Shown: positions 43,819 through 53,477 of the stretch, piece after piece
Position numbering within the stretch: the stretch's first letter is position 1
Layout of the letters: every line of letters begins with the position of its first letter
Source of the DNA: Phycisphaeraceae bacterium
GTDB lineage: Bacteria > Planctomycetota > Phycisphaerae > Phycisphaerales > SM1A02
Assembly (NCBI GenBank): GCA_004213555.1
Contig: SHAP01000001.1
Coordinates: forward strand, 370,871-434,870
DNA: 64,000 bases
Direction: 5' to 3'
Made by a program: the position numbers and the translations under genes
The notes under the pieces: generated by a model
Told to the model about the DNA's origin: nothing
The model's database searches: none
What the model saw: only the letters and a program-made list of their open reading frames with translations

Positions 43819-45237
43819 ATGTGGATTCCCTTCGGATACTTGATCGCCGCGGTGCTCTTCATTTTGGGCCTGAAGAAGCTCAGCCACCCCCGCACCGCCC
43901 CGTTGGGCAACCGCCTGTCTTCTCTGGGCATGGCGGTGGCCATCGGCACGGCCTTGGTGCAAATGCAGTTTGGCTCGGGCCCGATCACCAATTGGAACCT
44001 GATCCTGCTGCCCATGGGCGCGGGGGCCTTGATCGGTCTCGTACTGGCGTGCAAAGCCAAGACCACCTCCATGCCCGAACTGGTGGCGTTGTTCAACGGC
44101 TTCGGAGGCGCGGCCTCCGCGCTGGTGGCCTCGGCCGAATGCTGGAAGTTCGTCGAAGCATCTGAACTCGCCCTACCGGACCCGTTCACCAAAACCATCG
44201 CGTTCGGGGCCGCCGGTTTCTCCGCCATCATTGGTTGGTGCACCCTCACCGGCTCTTTGCTGGCGGTGTTGAAGTTGTTGGGTGGCGTGTCCGTTTTTGG
44301 GAAATGGTGGGCCGCCCCAACTTGGGGCCCGGCTTGGCTCAACGTGGTCAAGGTGCTCTTGGTGGCATTGGTGGTGGTCTTGACCGTGGCCTTGGTGAAT
44401 GATCCTCGCGACGCGCGTTGGCCCATTCTGCTTTTGGCGTCATCCAGCGTGCTTGGCGTGCTGTTGGTGTTGCCCATCGGTGGCGCCGACATGCCGGTGG
44501 TGGTCTCGCTGCTGAATTCTCTGTCGGGGATCGCCGCGGCCTTCACTGGTTTCATCATCAACAATCCCCTGCTTTTGGTGGCCGGGTCGTTGGTGGGCGC
44601 GTCTGGTTTCATTTTGACCATCGTGATGTGCAAGGCCATGAACCGCACCTTGACCGGCGTGCTGTTTCAGCCGTACACCGCCCATGCATCCGAAAAGCTC
44701 ACCCGAACCAAAGTGGGTTCGGATCCTGAAGAAGTCGCCATGGTGTTGGACGGCGCTCGGAAAGTCATCATCGTGCCCGGCTACGGCATGGCCGTCTCTC
44801 AGTCGCAGCACGTGGTAAAAGAATTCGCCGAGCTGCTGGCCCAGAAGTACGACACGGAAGTGAAGTACGCCATCCATCCGGTGGCGGGACGCATGCCCGG
44901 GCACATGAACGTGCTCTTGGCCGAGGCCAATGTGCCGTATGAACAGATGGTCGAGATGGACGACATCAACCCCGAGTTCCCCGAGTGCGACGTGGCTCTG
45001 GTGATCGGTGCCAACGACACGTGCAACCCAGCCGCCCGCGAAGAGACCGGTCCACTCGCGGGCATGCCCATCATCAACGTCGATCAAGCCCAGCACGTGG
45101 TGGTGGTCAAACGATCGCTCGGGGTTGGTTATGCCGGGGTGGACAACGATGTGTTCTATCTCGACAAAACCATGATGCTCTTTGGCGACGCCAAAACCAT
45201 GATGGGGCAACTGAACAAAGCTCTGGCCGAGTCCTAA
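43819..45237 (+). CDS. pntB: NAD(P) transhydrogenase beta subunit (PntB)
   Basis: A 472-residue beta subunit: membrane domain II of about nine helices, then the NADP-binding domain III with VIIVPGYGMAVSQSQHVV, AIHPVAGRMPGHMNVLLAEA and IGANDTCNPAA. AGGGAG lies before ATG 43819; a TTG three bases upstream is unlikely. With PntAA and PntAB it drives NADPH formation using the proton gradient. It is the last gene of the operon; 93 bp separate it from the SMP-30-like gene. Confidence 0.95.
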   Translation: MWIPFGYLIAAVLFILGLKKLSHPRTAPLGNRLSSLGMAVAIGTALVQMQFGSGPITNWNLILLPMGAGALIGLVLACKAKTTSMPELVALFNGFGGAASALVASAECWKFVEASELALPDPFTKTIAFGAAGFSAIIGWCTLTGSLLAVLKLLGGVSVFGKWWAAPTWGPAWLNVVKVLLVALVVVLTVALVNDPRDARWPILLLASSSVLGVLLVLPIGGADMPVVVSLLNSLSGIAAAFTGFIINNPLLLVAGSLVGASGFILTIVMCKAMNRTLTGVLFQPYTAHASEKLTRTKVGSDPEEVAMVLDGARKVIIVPGYGMAVSQSQHVVKEFAELLAQKYDTEVKYAIHPVAGRMPGHMNVLLAEANVPYEQMVEMDDINPEFPECDVALVIGANDTCNPAAREETGPLAGMPIINVDQAQHVVVVKRSLGVGYAGVDNDVFYLDKTMMLFGDAKTMMGQLNKALAES

Positions 45238-45330
45238 ACGCAAATCGCTTCGACTTCTGGTTCTCTTCGAAAAAACGATCGGTATGATCCAACTCAAGCA
45301 GCCACGCCGGCTTGCTCGAATGGAGTCACC

Positions 45331-46392
45331 ATGCCCACACGCCTTTGTGCCGCAATTCTCGTTTTGACCAACGCCACCAACGCCGTGAGCGCTGACGATG
45401 TTCAAGAGAACAGTCCGGCCGACAAGAACATCACACCGTCCGTGCTCAAGGTGGTGTTCCAAGACAAGTCAAAGGCGTCGGGCCTTTCCGAGTCGGTGGC
45501 GTACGAGGTGCTGTGCGAAGGATTCAAGATCGCCGAAGGCCCCATTTGGGACCACGCCAACAATCAACTGTTGTTCTCTGATGTGAACAGCAACGAAATC
45601 CACCGCTGGTCCGCCGACAAAGGCCACGGTGTCTTTTTGGAACCTTCCGGGAACACCGGACACGCGCCAACCTTCGCCGAAGGGGTTCTTGGATCCAATG
45701 GACTGTTCTTTGACCCTCAGGGCAAGTTGGTGGTGTGCCAGCACGGCGACCGCCGCATGGCCATCGTCGAGTTGACCGAGGGCAAACCAGGAAAGATCGA
45801 AACCATCGTTGACCGGTACGACGGCAAACGATTCAACAGCCCCAACGACCTGACCATCGCCAAGAACGGAGACATCTATTTTTCCGACCCTCCCTACGGG
45901 TTCTTGAATATTGCGGTCAGCAATCCCAACGAAAACAAAATGGTGTTCAACAAAGAACTCCGCGAGTTGGACCACTGCGGCATCTACTGCTGGTCGGCCA
46001 AGGACCAAACCGTACGGTTGTTGAACAAGTCCATGGACTTCCCCAACGGCATGGGGCTCTCCGCCGACGAGAAGTGGTTGTATGTCAACAGTTCCGACAT
46101 GGGGAACCCACACATCAACCGCTACTCCACCAAGACGGGAGAGGGCGGCTTGTTCTTCAACGGCCCCTTTGGCGAGGACGATGCCGGTTGGTTTGACGGA
46201 ATGAAGATGCATTCCAACGGGAACATTTACACCGCAGGCCCCGGAGGCATCTTGGTGATTTCACCCGAAGGAAAAAAAGTCGCCACAATTCCGCTCCCCG
46301 CACCAGCAACCAACTGCTGCTTTGGACCGGATGAAAAAAAGATGTACATCACGCTCTTTGATTCGGTGGCGAAGTTGACGTTGGCGGAGTGA
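45331..46392 (+). CDS. Secreted SMP-30/gluconolactonase/LRE-like protein
   Basis: A 353-residue exported enzyme candidate: MPTRLCAAILVLTNATNAVSA is a signal peptide and ATG 45331 has GGAG six bases upstream. The six-blade propeller motifs are EGPIWDHANNQLLFSDV (metal-binding Glu), NSPNDLTIAKNGDIYFSDP and NGMGLSADEKWLYVNSSD. Family members hydrolyse sugar lactones; substrate cannot be told here. The gene stands alone before the tRNA gene. Confidence 0.85.
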   Translation: MPTRLCAAILVLTNATNAVSADDVQENSPADKNITPSVLKVVFQDKSKASGLSESVAYEVLCEGFKIAEGPIWDHANNQLLFSDVNSNEIHRWSADKGHGVFLEPSGNTGHAPTFAEGVLGSNGLFFDPQGKLVVCQHGDRRMAIVELTEGKPGKIETIVDRYDGKRFNSPNDLTIAKNGDIYFSDPPYGFLNIAVSNPNENKMVFNKELRELDHCGIYCWSAKDQTVRLLNKSMDFPNGMGLSADEKWLYVNSSDMGNPHINRYSTKTGEGGLFFNGPFGEDDAGWFDGMKMHSNGNIYTAGPGGILVISPEGKKVATIPLPAPATNCCFGPDEKKMYITLFDSVAKLTLAE

Positions 46393-46451
46393 GATCTAAA
46401 GTTAGGCATCCCGAGGTATGGCTTTCAAAGCCATTCGCAACGGTTTTTGAA

Positions 46452-46524
46452 AGCGGGTGACCGGGATCGAACCGGCAACATTCAGCTTGGAAGGCTGACG
46501 CTCTACCAATTGAGCTACACCCGC
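46452..46524 (-). tRNA. tRNA-Gly (anticodon UCC)
   Basis: The minus strand folds into a cloverleaf: acceptor GCGGGTG/CACCCGC with T as discriminator, D arm GCTCAATTGGTAGAGC, anticodon stem TCAGC/GCTGA around loop CTTCCAA (anticodon UCC) and T arm GCCGG TTCGATC CCGGT. The 3' CCA is not encoded. It is the only tRNA found in the window. Confidence 0.96.
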
Positions 46525-46590
46525 GGGTGAAAGACGATTCTAGCGAAATCCAAGCCGAGTGGGGCCCCCTCCCTCCGGTATCCTGCACAA

Positions 46591-47490
46591 ATGCCTGTTC
46601 CTCCACGTGATATTCATGTCATTGGCGTTCCCCTCGATCTTGGCCAATCGCTGCGTGGGGTCGACATCGGCCCTGGGGCGGTGCGCTACGCCGGTCTTGG
46701 CCCCGCCCTGCGAGCGCTGGGACACACCGTCACCGACTTGGGCGACATCGAAATCCCCAAGCGTGACCAATTGAACCCCGACCAAGACCCCGCCTTCGCC
46801 AAAGCCATCGCCGAAGTCAGTGCCAAGCTGTGCGCCCAGGCCGAAGCATCCGCAACCAATGGCGCCACACCCATCTTTGTGGGTGGCGACCACGCCATGT
46901 CGATCGGTTCGGTTTCTGGAGTCACCGCGGCCGGCCGCACCGGCATCCTGTGGATCGATGCCCACGGCGATTTGAACACCCCCGACACCTCCCCTTCCGG
47001 GAACATCCACGGCATGCCTCTGGCCACGTTGCTGGGCACCGGTCTGCCCGACTTGGTGCAACTTGGAGGACGAAACCCCAAGGTGCTTCCTGAAGACGTG
47101 GTGCTTCTGGCCATCCGTGAACTTGATCCAGGAGAACGGGCCATGGCGCTCGACCTCGGACTGAAAGTCCTCACCATGCGCGACATCGACGAACGTGGCA
47201 TCGCCAAAGTTGTCCGTGAGGCGTTGGACCATTTGGGACACACCGAACGGCTGCACGTGTCGCTGGATCTGGACAGCCTCGACCCTTCCGTTGTGCCTGG
47301 CGTGGGCACCCCCGTCCCCGGCGGGTTGACCTACCGCGAAGCGCAGCTGATCTGCGAAACCATTGCCGACAGCGGACGCATGACAAGTTTGGATTTGGTG
47401 GAAGTCAATCCGTTGATCGGCGACCACAACCGCACCGCGGAAGTTGCAGTCCGATTGACCGAAAGCCTCTTTGGCAAAGCCATCCTGTAA
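46591..47490 (+). CDS. rocF: Arginase
   Basis: Hydrolyses arginine to ornithine and urea, using a binuclear Mn centre. The 299 residues contain FVGGDHAMSIGS (His101), WIDAHGDLNT (Asp123, His125, Asp127) and SLDLDSLDP in the second half, all ureohydrolase motifs. The family also includes agmatinase and formimidoylglutamase; the length and GIHGMP-type neighbourhood (SGNIHGMPLA) favour arginase. Start ATG 46591 lacks an obvious Shine-Dalgarno. Regulation is not visible. Confidence 0.9.
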   Translation: MPVPPRDIHVIGVPLDLGQSLRGVDIGPGAVRYAGLGPALRALGHTVTDLGDIEIPKRDQLNPDQDPAFAKAIAEVSAKLCAQAEASATNGATPIFVGGDHAMSIGSVSGVTAAGRTGILWIDAHGDLNTPDTSPSGNIHGMPLATLLGTGLPDLVQLGGRNPKVLPEDVVLLAIRELDPGERAMALDLGLKVLTMRDIDERGIAKVVREALDHLGHTERLHVSLDLDSLDPSVVPGVGTPVPGGLTYREAQLICETIADSGRMTSLDLVEVNPLIGDHNRTAEVAVRLTESLFGKAIL

Positions 47491-47559
47491 GCCGAAGACG
47501 ATCCGCTTTCAGCGCGAGAACTTTTTCGACAATCAATCAACGACCTGCAACCTTGCGGC

Positions 47560-48945
47560 ATGCTGGATGGCGTGACTTGGCTCTTCTTGGCATTGGTACT
47601 TGCGGCACCCTGTACGTCCGAACCCACAACCACCGTGCACCATCGCGGACGTTCCATTCGGGTTCCCGAAGATTACCCTTCGATTGCGGAAGCTTTGGCG
47701 GCGTCGGGACCCAATGATCGCATTCTCATTGGTTCAGGGACGTACCACGAAAGACTGGAACTTCCCGATCACGACATCATGCTCATCTCGACGGACGGCC
47801 CCGAAGTCACCATGCTCGATGGTGGCAGCAACAGTTTGCGTCCACCGCTCCACTTTCGTCATCCCACACATGGCGTTCTTCGGATGGGACCATACGCGGG
47901 TCACGTGACAATTCAAGGACTCACCATCCAACATGGTTGGTCCAATGAAGGTGGTGGGCTTCGCGTGGCCGGAGGCTCGGTGACGGCAAAGAACTGCCAC
48001 TTCAAAAGATGCGACAGCACCTTTGGGGGTGGCGTGTGTGTGCTCGGTGGTCGGGCAGAACTGCAGCACTGCACACTGGTCGATTGCGGGGCCACGTTTG
48101 GGGGTGGCGTGGCGGCAATCACCGGCAGCGTTTATTTGGCCAACACCACCATCGAACGATGCGTCGCCCAAGCCAGCGGCGGCGGAACGTGGTGCGACAA
48201 CGGTGGCACTTTGAACGCCACCGACTGCACATGGAGGCATTGCCATGCTTCCCAAGCAGGAGGCTTGGGGATCCAAGGCCGCGTGTGCCTTGAAAAATGT
48301 TCGGTCCAACACTGTCGGTCGGATGGATACGGCGGCGGTCTGCAATTGACCGCCGCCGCGTCCGGGGCGCTTCGTTCCGTGAAGTTCGGTGAAAACCAAG
48401 CGGCCAAGGGTGGAGGGATTGCTGTGGCCGCTGGCGCGGATCTCACGGGCGAACATGTGGTCATCACCGCATGTTCCGCCGATCAAGGTGGAGGTCTCAG
48501 CACGCTTGGCGGCAGCACCTTCCACCACCTGACCATACGGGCGTGCAATGCCAACGAGATCGGCGGCGCCATCGCCCTTGGCCGCGCGCATCCGCAGGCC
48601 AACTTGGACATCACACACAGCACCTTGGAACACAACCACGCCCAGTACGGGGCGGCGATCTACGGCGATCCAACCGGAGCATTGACGCTGATCAACGCAG
48701 TGCTTGCCCACAACCACGCCGAAGCACAAGGGGGCGGTGTGCATCTGCACGGCGTGGACTGCACCTTGAAAGATGTGCACTTCACCGACAACCGCTCGGC
48801 CAACACCACCGACGTCTTCTTTCGCGATGGTCGGCTTTTTTTGAACAACGTCACCCGCGTTGGGCCAGTCTTCGGCATCCAAGCTTTCTCTCTGGATGGT
48901 CCGAATCTGGAGGTTCGGCTGGGGACTCCAGCATCACGCCATTGA
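47560..48945 (+). CDS. Secreted parallel beta-helix protein
   Basis: A 461-residue exported protein with signal peptide MLDGVTWLFLALVLAAPCTS. From residue 48 (VPEDYPSIAEALAAS, typical opening of a beta-helix cap) there is a right-handed parallel beta-helix with about a dozen rungs of GGG(V/L/I) motifs (SNEGGGLRVAGGS, TFGGGVCVLGG, QASGGGTWC, EIGGAIALG), as in polymorphic outer-membrane or pectate-lyase-like proteins. No catalytic Asp triad was recognised. Possibly an adhesin or a polysaccharide-binding protein. Confidence 0.78.
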   Translation: MLDGVTWLFLALVLAAPCTSEPTTTVHHRGRSIRVPEDYPSIAEALAASGPNDRILIGSGTYHERLELPDHDIMLISTDGPEVTMLDGGSNSLRPPLHFRHPTHGVLRMGPYAGHVTIQGLTIQHGWSNEGGGLRVAGGSVTAKNCHFKRCDSTFGGGVCVLGGRAELQHCTLVDCGATFGGGVAAITGSVYLANTTIERCVAQASGGGTWCDNGGTLNATDCTWRHCHASQAGGLGIQGRVCLEKCSVQHCRSDGYGGGLQLTAAASGALRSVKFGENQAAKGGGIAVAAGADLTGEHVVITACSADQGGGLSTLGGSTFHHLTIRACNANEIGGAIALGRAHPQANLDITHSTLEHNHAQYGAAIYGDPTGALTLINAVLAHNHAEAQGGGVHLHGVDCTLKDVHFTDNRSANTTDVFFRDGRLFLNNVTRVGPVFGIQAFSLDGPNLEVRLGTPASRH

Positions 48946-49007
48946 TGCGCGAGAAATTTCAGACATCACAAAGACTGGAGACAAAAAATGTCGTGCACTC
49001 ACAAAAG

Positions 49008-49799
49008 TCAAGGCCGGAGAGTCACGAAGCGTTCTGTTGTTCCGATGACATCACCATCCGAGCCAAACTGCACGTCGACCCGGACCCGGACCCGGTCGGG
49101 CAAAGACTTGGGAAGCCGAACCGCCATGCCAACCCGAGGGTCTTTGGTGGTTGGGTAAGCGGCCAGATTTGGATCCTCGGGGTACACGGTGAAGCGAGGC
49201 TGCACACCGGGCACTCGGCGGACCCAGAAAGGCTGCAGCAGCAGCCCCTCCTCCGATTGCTGGACTCCCACCGCCAAAGGATGGCCTGCCGCGATGGTGT
49301 TGGCAAAAGATTTTCGCTCCGCCGGCCCGGTGGGCGGCCGAAGGGTTTGTTCCACCAAGAACGCGCCCGCCGAAAACGAAGGCAGCGACTCAACCGCCAA
49401 CGCGGCCGACAACGCCCGGTCCACCCATCCCGCCCGCCAACTGGTGTCGTCGGGGCTGGCCTGGGCAAATCGTTTACTGGCCTCGGACCATGCGGCTTCT
49501 TGCAGAGGACCAGCGGTCTCAGCTTGCAACACCAGATTGGGCACCGTCCGAAGCCATTGTTGCTCGGTCCAGCGCGGCGCTTGCCAACGCATCAACCCCA
49601 CCGCCAACGCCGCCAGTCCTGGGAATGCAAACAGGACAAACCGCGACCATGTGATCCGAATGTCCTTCGTGCTCCCCCGGCGCGGCTGATCCAAAGTGAC
49701 CACCCGGAAGGTGCTTGGACCAAAGCCCAAGCCCAAACCAAGGGCCAACAGTCCCAGAGACAGAATGGCTTGATCAAGGACGGTCCAAGACACGCTCAT
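49008..49799 (-). CDS. Membrane-anchored protein of unknown function downstream of DUF1501
   Basis: About 263 residues from ATG 49799 (a TTG start nine codons earlier is possible). Two hydrophobic helices (TVLDQAILSLGLLALGLGLG and FVLFAFPGLAALAVGLM) are followed by a soluble domain of about 180 residues ending in RVRVRVDVQFG. No family is recognised. It lies 38 bp after the DUF1501 gene on the same strand and is probably in its operon. Confidence 0.55.
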   Translation of the reverse strand: MSVSWTVLDQAILSLGLLALGLGLGFGPSTFRVVTLDQPRRGSTKDIRITWSRFVLFAFPGLAALAVGLMRWQAPRWTEQQWLRTVPNLVLQAETAGPLQEAAWSEASKRFAQASPDDTSWRAGWVDRALSAALAVESLPSFSAGAFLVEQTLRPPTGPAERKSFANTIAAGHPLAVGVQQSEEGLLLQPFWVRRVPGVQPRFTVYPEDPNLAAYPTTKDPRVGMAVRLPKSLPDRVRVRVDVQFGSDGDVIGTTERFVTLRP

Positions 49800-49837
49800 G
49801 AAAGAAAATGTATCCGCGATGGCCAAGCCACGAAGGG

Positions 49838-51274
49838 TCAGGTTTCGGCCAAAAGAGCTCGAACCACTTGGCCATGGACATCCGTCAAACGGTGGTTCCG
49901 GCCCTGATAAGGGAACGTCAACTGCTCGTGATCAAAGCCCAACAGATGCAAAATGGTGGCTTGCAGATCGTGCACGTGCACGGGGTTCTGCTCCACGCGG
50001 TACCCAAAGGGGTCGGTAGCGCCGTAATCCAACCCGGCCTTCACGCCCCCTCCCGCCATCCAAATGGTGAAGCAGTGCGGGTGGTGGTCGCGGCCCAAAA
50101 ATTTGGAACCGTCGCGTTCTTCGTTCATGGACGTCCGGCCAAATTCTCCACTCCACACCACCAACGTGTCGTCGAGCAAGCCTCGGGAACGCAAGTCCCG
50201 CAGCAACGCGGACACCGCCTTGTCCATCATGCGGGCTTTGCCTGGCAAGGCCTTCTCGATGTCGGTGTGTTCGGCTTCACCGTGGAAATCCCACCCCCAA
50301 TCGAACAAATGCACAAACCGAGTCCCCCGCTCGACCAAACGGCGGGCGAGCAAGCAGTTGTTGGCAAAAGAACCGTCCGCCCCTGGATCGGCCCCGTAGT
50401 CTTCACGCACCCATTCGGGTTCTTCGGCCAAGTCGGTGGCCTCCGGCGCGGCCATTTGCATGCGAAAGGCCAACTCGTACTGTTCGATGCGAGCCAACGT
50501 TTCAGGATCTTGGTGGCCATGGTGGGCCAACTGGTTGAGATCGGCCAATGCGTCCAGTGACTCACGACGCAGCATTCGATCCACGCCCACCGGGTCGGCC
50601 GCGTGCAACACCGGCGGCCCCGACGTCTGGCACTGCACCCCTTGATGGATCGAAGGCAAGAATCCGCTGCCCCACGCGCTCTTGCCCGCGCTGGGCGCGT
50701 TCGCTCCGGACAGCAACACCACATACCCGGGCAAGTCTGCGTTTTCCGAACCCAACCCATACGTCGCCCAGGCGCCCATCGACGGTCGACCCAATCGAGG
50801 TGAGCCAGTGAACATCAACAGCTGCGCTGGGGCGTGGTTGAATTGATCGGTGTACATCGAACGCACGACGCACAGCTCACCTGCTTCTTGCGAAAGGCCC
50901 GGAAGCAGCGAACTCATCCAGGTGCCTTGGGGACCCACTTGGGCAAACTCGTGCGGACTGGCCAACAGCTTGGGATGTCCCTTGATGAACGCAAAGCGCT
51001 CGCCCTCCAGAATGGAATCGGGGCATGGTTTGCGGTCCCACTTCCGAAGTTCAGGTTTGTGGTCGAACAAGTCCTGCTGCGGCGGCGATCCGGCCATGTG
51101 CAGATAGATCACCCGACGCGCTTTGGGTGTGAAGTGGGGCCGCTGGAAATCCAAACCACCGGCTTGGGCGTCATCGCCCAAAATCGAAGCAAGGCCCAGC
51201 CCGCCCACGCCGTACATGGCGTCACGCAAGAACTGGCGACGTGTGGCGGTGTATGCCACATGCGAATGAAGCAT
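49838..51274 (-). CDS. DUF1501 domain protein (Tat-type export signal)
   Basis: A 478-residue exported protein. ATG 51274 (rather than 51313, which overlaps the upstream gene) gives MLHSHVAYTATRRQFLRDAM, with a twin-arginine R-R-x-F-L motif and a hydrophobic stretch. The DUF1501 sulfatase-like fold shows HMAGSPPQQDLFDHKPEL, FVHLFDWGWDFHGE, VVWSGEFGRT and GRDHHPHCF. The family always pairs with PSD1-type proteins in planctomycetes, as here, and its function is unknown. Confidence 0.88.
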   Translation of the reverse strand: MLHSHVAYTATRRQFLRDAMYGVGGLGLASILGDDAQAGGLDFQRPHFTPKARRVIYLHMAGSPPQQDLFDHKPELRKWDRKPCPDSILEGERFAFIKGHPKLLASPHEFAQVGPQGTWMSSLLPGLSQEAGELCVVRSMYTDQFNHAPAQLLMFTGSPRLGRPSMGAWATYGLGSENADLPGYVVLLSGANAPSAGKSAWGSGFLPSIHQGVQCQTSGPPVLHAADPVGVDRMLRRESLDALADLNQLAHHGHQDPETLARIEQYELAFRMQMAAPEATDLAEEPEWVREDYGADPGADGSFANNCLLARRLVERGTRFVHLFDWGWDFHGEAEHTDIEKALPGKARMMDKAVSALLRDLRSRGLLDDTLVVWSGEFGRTSMNEERDGSKFLGRDHHPHCFTIWMAGGGVKAGLDYGATDPFGYRVEQNPVHVHDLQATILHLLGFDHEQLTFPYQGRNHRLTDVHGQVVRALLAET

Positions 51275-51290
51275 GGATGCTTGGTTTGAA

Positions 51291-53420
51291 TCAGCCACGG
51301 CAGAGCACCTCATCCAAATTCAACAACACCGAAGCGACCAAGGCCCAAGCCGACTCTTCTTCTGCGGACATGTCTCGGCCAACTTTCACCCGTCGGGCTT
51401 CTGCAAATGCCGCCAAGAAGGCCGCCGCCTCCTCGGGACGGTCGGCGTAGTGGCGGCGGGCTTGATGCAAGGTGTCTTGCAAACGTTGCACTTCCGGCAG
51501 GCTGGGTTCCCGACCGGTCAACAAACGAAATGCTTGGACCAGTTGATCTCGCTCGTCTCCGGACAACCCCTGGATGCGTCGTCCGAATCCGAGCGCGGCT
51601 TCTTGAAAAATAGGATCGTTCAAACCCACCAACGCCTGCAACGGTGTGTTGGTGGCGAGGCGCCGGGACGTGCAGACCTCTCGGCTGGGCGCGTCGAACA
51701 ATGTCATCGTGGGATGCGGTGCGGTGCGCTTCCAGTAGGTGTACACACTCCGGCGGAATCGATCGTCACCGGTACTGTTGGTCCAACGGGCGTCGTTGTA
51801 CGGACTGCGCCAGACACCATCGGGTTGGGGTGGGTAAACCGGCGGGCCATGTTTGGTACGCACCAACAACTCTGAAACCGCCAACGCCTGGTCTCGCAAC
51901 ACCTCGGGCTCCAAACGAACGCGGGGGAAGCGGGCCAGTCGCTCGTTGCGAGGGTCAGCGGCCAGGGCTTCGGGCGTCGCGGAGGACGTGCGCCGCCACG
52001 CATCGGTCATCAGCAAACGCTTCAAGAAGGGGCGAAGTCGACCTTCATCGGAAAGCCAACGGGCGGCCAGAGCATCGAGCAGTTCGGGATGGGTGGGCAC
52101 CGTACCTTGGCGGCCAAAATCTTCTTCGGTCTCCACAAGACCCCGACCAAACATGCGGGCCCAGATGCGGTTGGCTTGCACCCGGGGGGTCAATGGATTT
52201 TCAGGGGCACACAACCAGCGGGCCAGATCGAGGCGGCTGGGGGCGCTTGGCCCCGAATGGAACGCCTCGGGGAACCCAGCCTGCACCAGCTCCCCCAAGT
52301 CGCGGTAGTTGCCACGAATTTGCACGCGGGTTTCGCGGCGATCGTCTTCGGACAAGGCTTCCATCACCGGGACCGGCACCGGGTCTGCTTCGGAATTGCT
52401 TCGGGAGACCACATCGACGGTGGGTGTTTCGTCGTTCCGGTCGGCATCGGCGGTTTGGTTGAACACATCAAAGAGCGCGAAGTACTCGCGTTGCGTCATG
52501 GGGTCGTACTTGTGGTCGTGGCATTGCGCGCAGGACGCGGTGAAGCCCATCCACACCTGCATGGTGGTGTTTACCCGATCGACGACCGCGGCCACCCGAT
52601 GTTCTTCGTCGTCGGTGCCTCCCTCGTCGTTGGTCATGGTGTTGCGATGGAATGCCGTGGCCAATCGGGTTTCTGCGTTGGCCTCGGGCAGCAAGTCCCC
52701 CGCCAGCATGTGCTCGGTCAGGGTGGCGAATGCGGGGTCCGTGTCCAACGTGGCCACCAACCACTCCCGCCACGGCCAGATGGTTCGGGCCCGATCGGCC
52801 TCATAGCCTTTGGTGTCGGCATACCGGGCCAAGTCCAACCACATCGATGCCCAATGCTCACCGAATCCCTCGTGGTGCAGCACCTCATCAACGGCAGCGG
52901 ACCATTCTTCGTCCGTCGGGACGTCGGGAAAGGACAACACCACCTCACGCGGCGGAGGCAACCCCACCACCGCCAGCCAAGTGCGGCGAAGCACCACCCC
53001 ACCGGTCGCGGGGGCATTGGGTGCCAGCCCAGCAAACCCTTCGGCCAAATGCTCGTCGATGCTGCGACCATCGTCTCTCGCCAAGGGCGACCAGGCCCAG
53101 TGCGGTTGGTAGGTGGCCCCATCGTTGATCCAGGCTTCAAGGATGCCAATCTCGTGTTCGGTCAAACCCGCCCCATGGGATACGGGGGGCATGCGCTTGG
53201 AACCACCGGCACGCACGCGATCGATCAACATCGACGCCGCGGCGTCGCCAGGAACGATGGCCGAGTGCAGGGCATCTTCCCGAAGATCCAGTCGCAATTC
53301 ACCTTCGCGTGCCGCCGCATCGGGCCCGTGGCAAGCAAAGCACCGGGAGGACAGGATGGGCTGCACGTCCCGCACAAAATCGGGCGATTCAAAGGCCAAA
53401 ACCATGCCAAGGAGCAGCAT
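51291..53420 (-). CDS. PSD1-type planctomycete protein (DUF1549/DUF1553, cytochrome c-like domain)
   Basis: A 709-residue exported protein. ATG 53420 gives MLLLGMVLAFES, followed by a c-type-cytochrome-like site FACHGPDAA (Cys-His present but as SRCFACHG, so C-x2-CH) and then PSD1 (DUF1549) with FGEHWASMWLDLARYADTKG, CAQCHDHKYDPMTQREYF and the C-terminal DUF1553 (NRIWARMFGRGLVETEEDFG, RRLATNTPLQALVGLND). Translated products of this class are common in planctomycetes, with unknown substrate. The longer 1041-residue frame upstream is antisense to the next gene and is discarded. It sits in an operon with DUF1501, 16 bp apart. Confidence 0.9.
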   Translation of the reverse strand: MLLLGMVLAFESPDFVRDVQPILSSRCFACHGPDAAAREGELRLDLREDALHSAIVPGDAAASMLIDRVRAGGSKRMPPVSHGAGLTEHEIGILEAWINDGATYQPHWAWSPLARDDGRSIDEHLAEGFAGLAPNAPATGGVVLRRTWLAVVGLPPPREVVLSFPDVPTDEEWSAAVDEVLHHEGFGEHWASMWLDLARYADTKGYEADRARTIWPWREWLVATLDTDPAFATLTEHMLAGDLLPEANAETRLATAFHRNTMTNDEGGTDDEEHRVAAVVDRVNTTMQVWMGFTASCAQCHDHKYDPMTQREYFALFDVFNQTADADRNDETPTVDVVSRSNSEADPVPVPVMEALSEDDRRETRVQIRGNYRDLGELVQAGFPEAFHSGPSAPSRLDLARWLCAPENPLTPRVQANRIWARMFGRGLVETEEDFGRQGTVPTHPELLDALAARWLSDEGRLRPFLKRLLMTDAWRRTSSATPEALAADPRNERLARFPRVRLEPEVLRDQALAVSELLVRTKHGPPVYPPQPDGVWRSPYNDARWTNSTGDDRFRRSVYTYWKRTAPHPTMTLFDAPSREVCTSRRLATNTPLQALVGLNDPIFQEAALGFGRRIQGLSGDERDQLVQAFRLLTGREPSLPEVQRLQDTLHQARRHYADRPEEAAAFLAAFAEARRVKVGRDMSAEEESAWALVASVLLNLDEVLCRG

Positions 53421-53477
53421 GACGTCAGCATATTGGTTCTTTCTGCAAAGCAGGACGCTTTCCCCGAAGATGTCTTC

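Noticed and set aside
46418..46434. Palindrome ATGGCTTTcAAAGCCAT downstream of tRNA-Gly
   Set aside because: No T tract on either strand; not convincing as a terminator and no other role apparent.
52089..53477. Upstream extension of the GT4 frame (805-residue version)
   Set aside because: Antisense to PSD1; the GT-B fold starts at ATG 53478.
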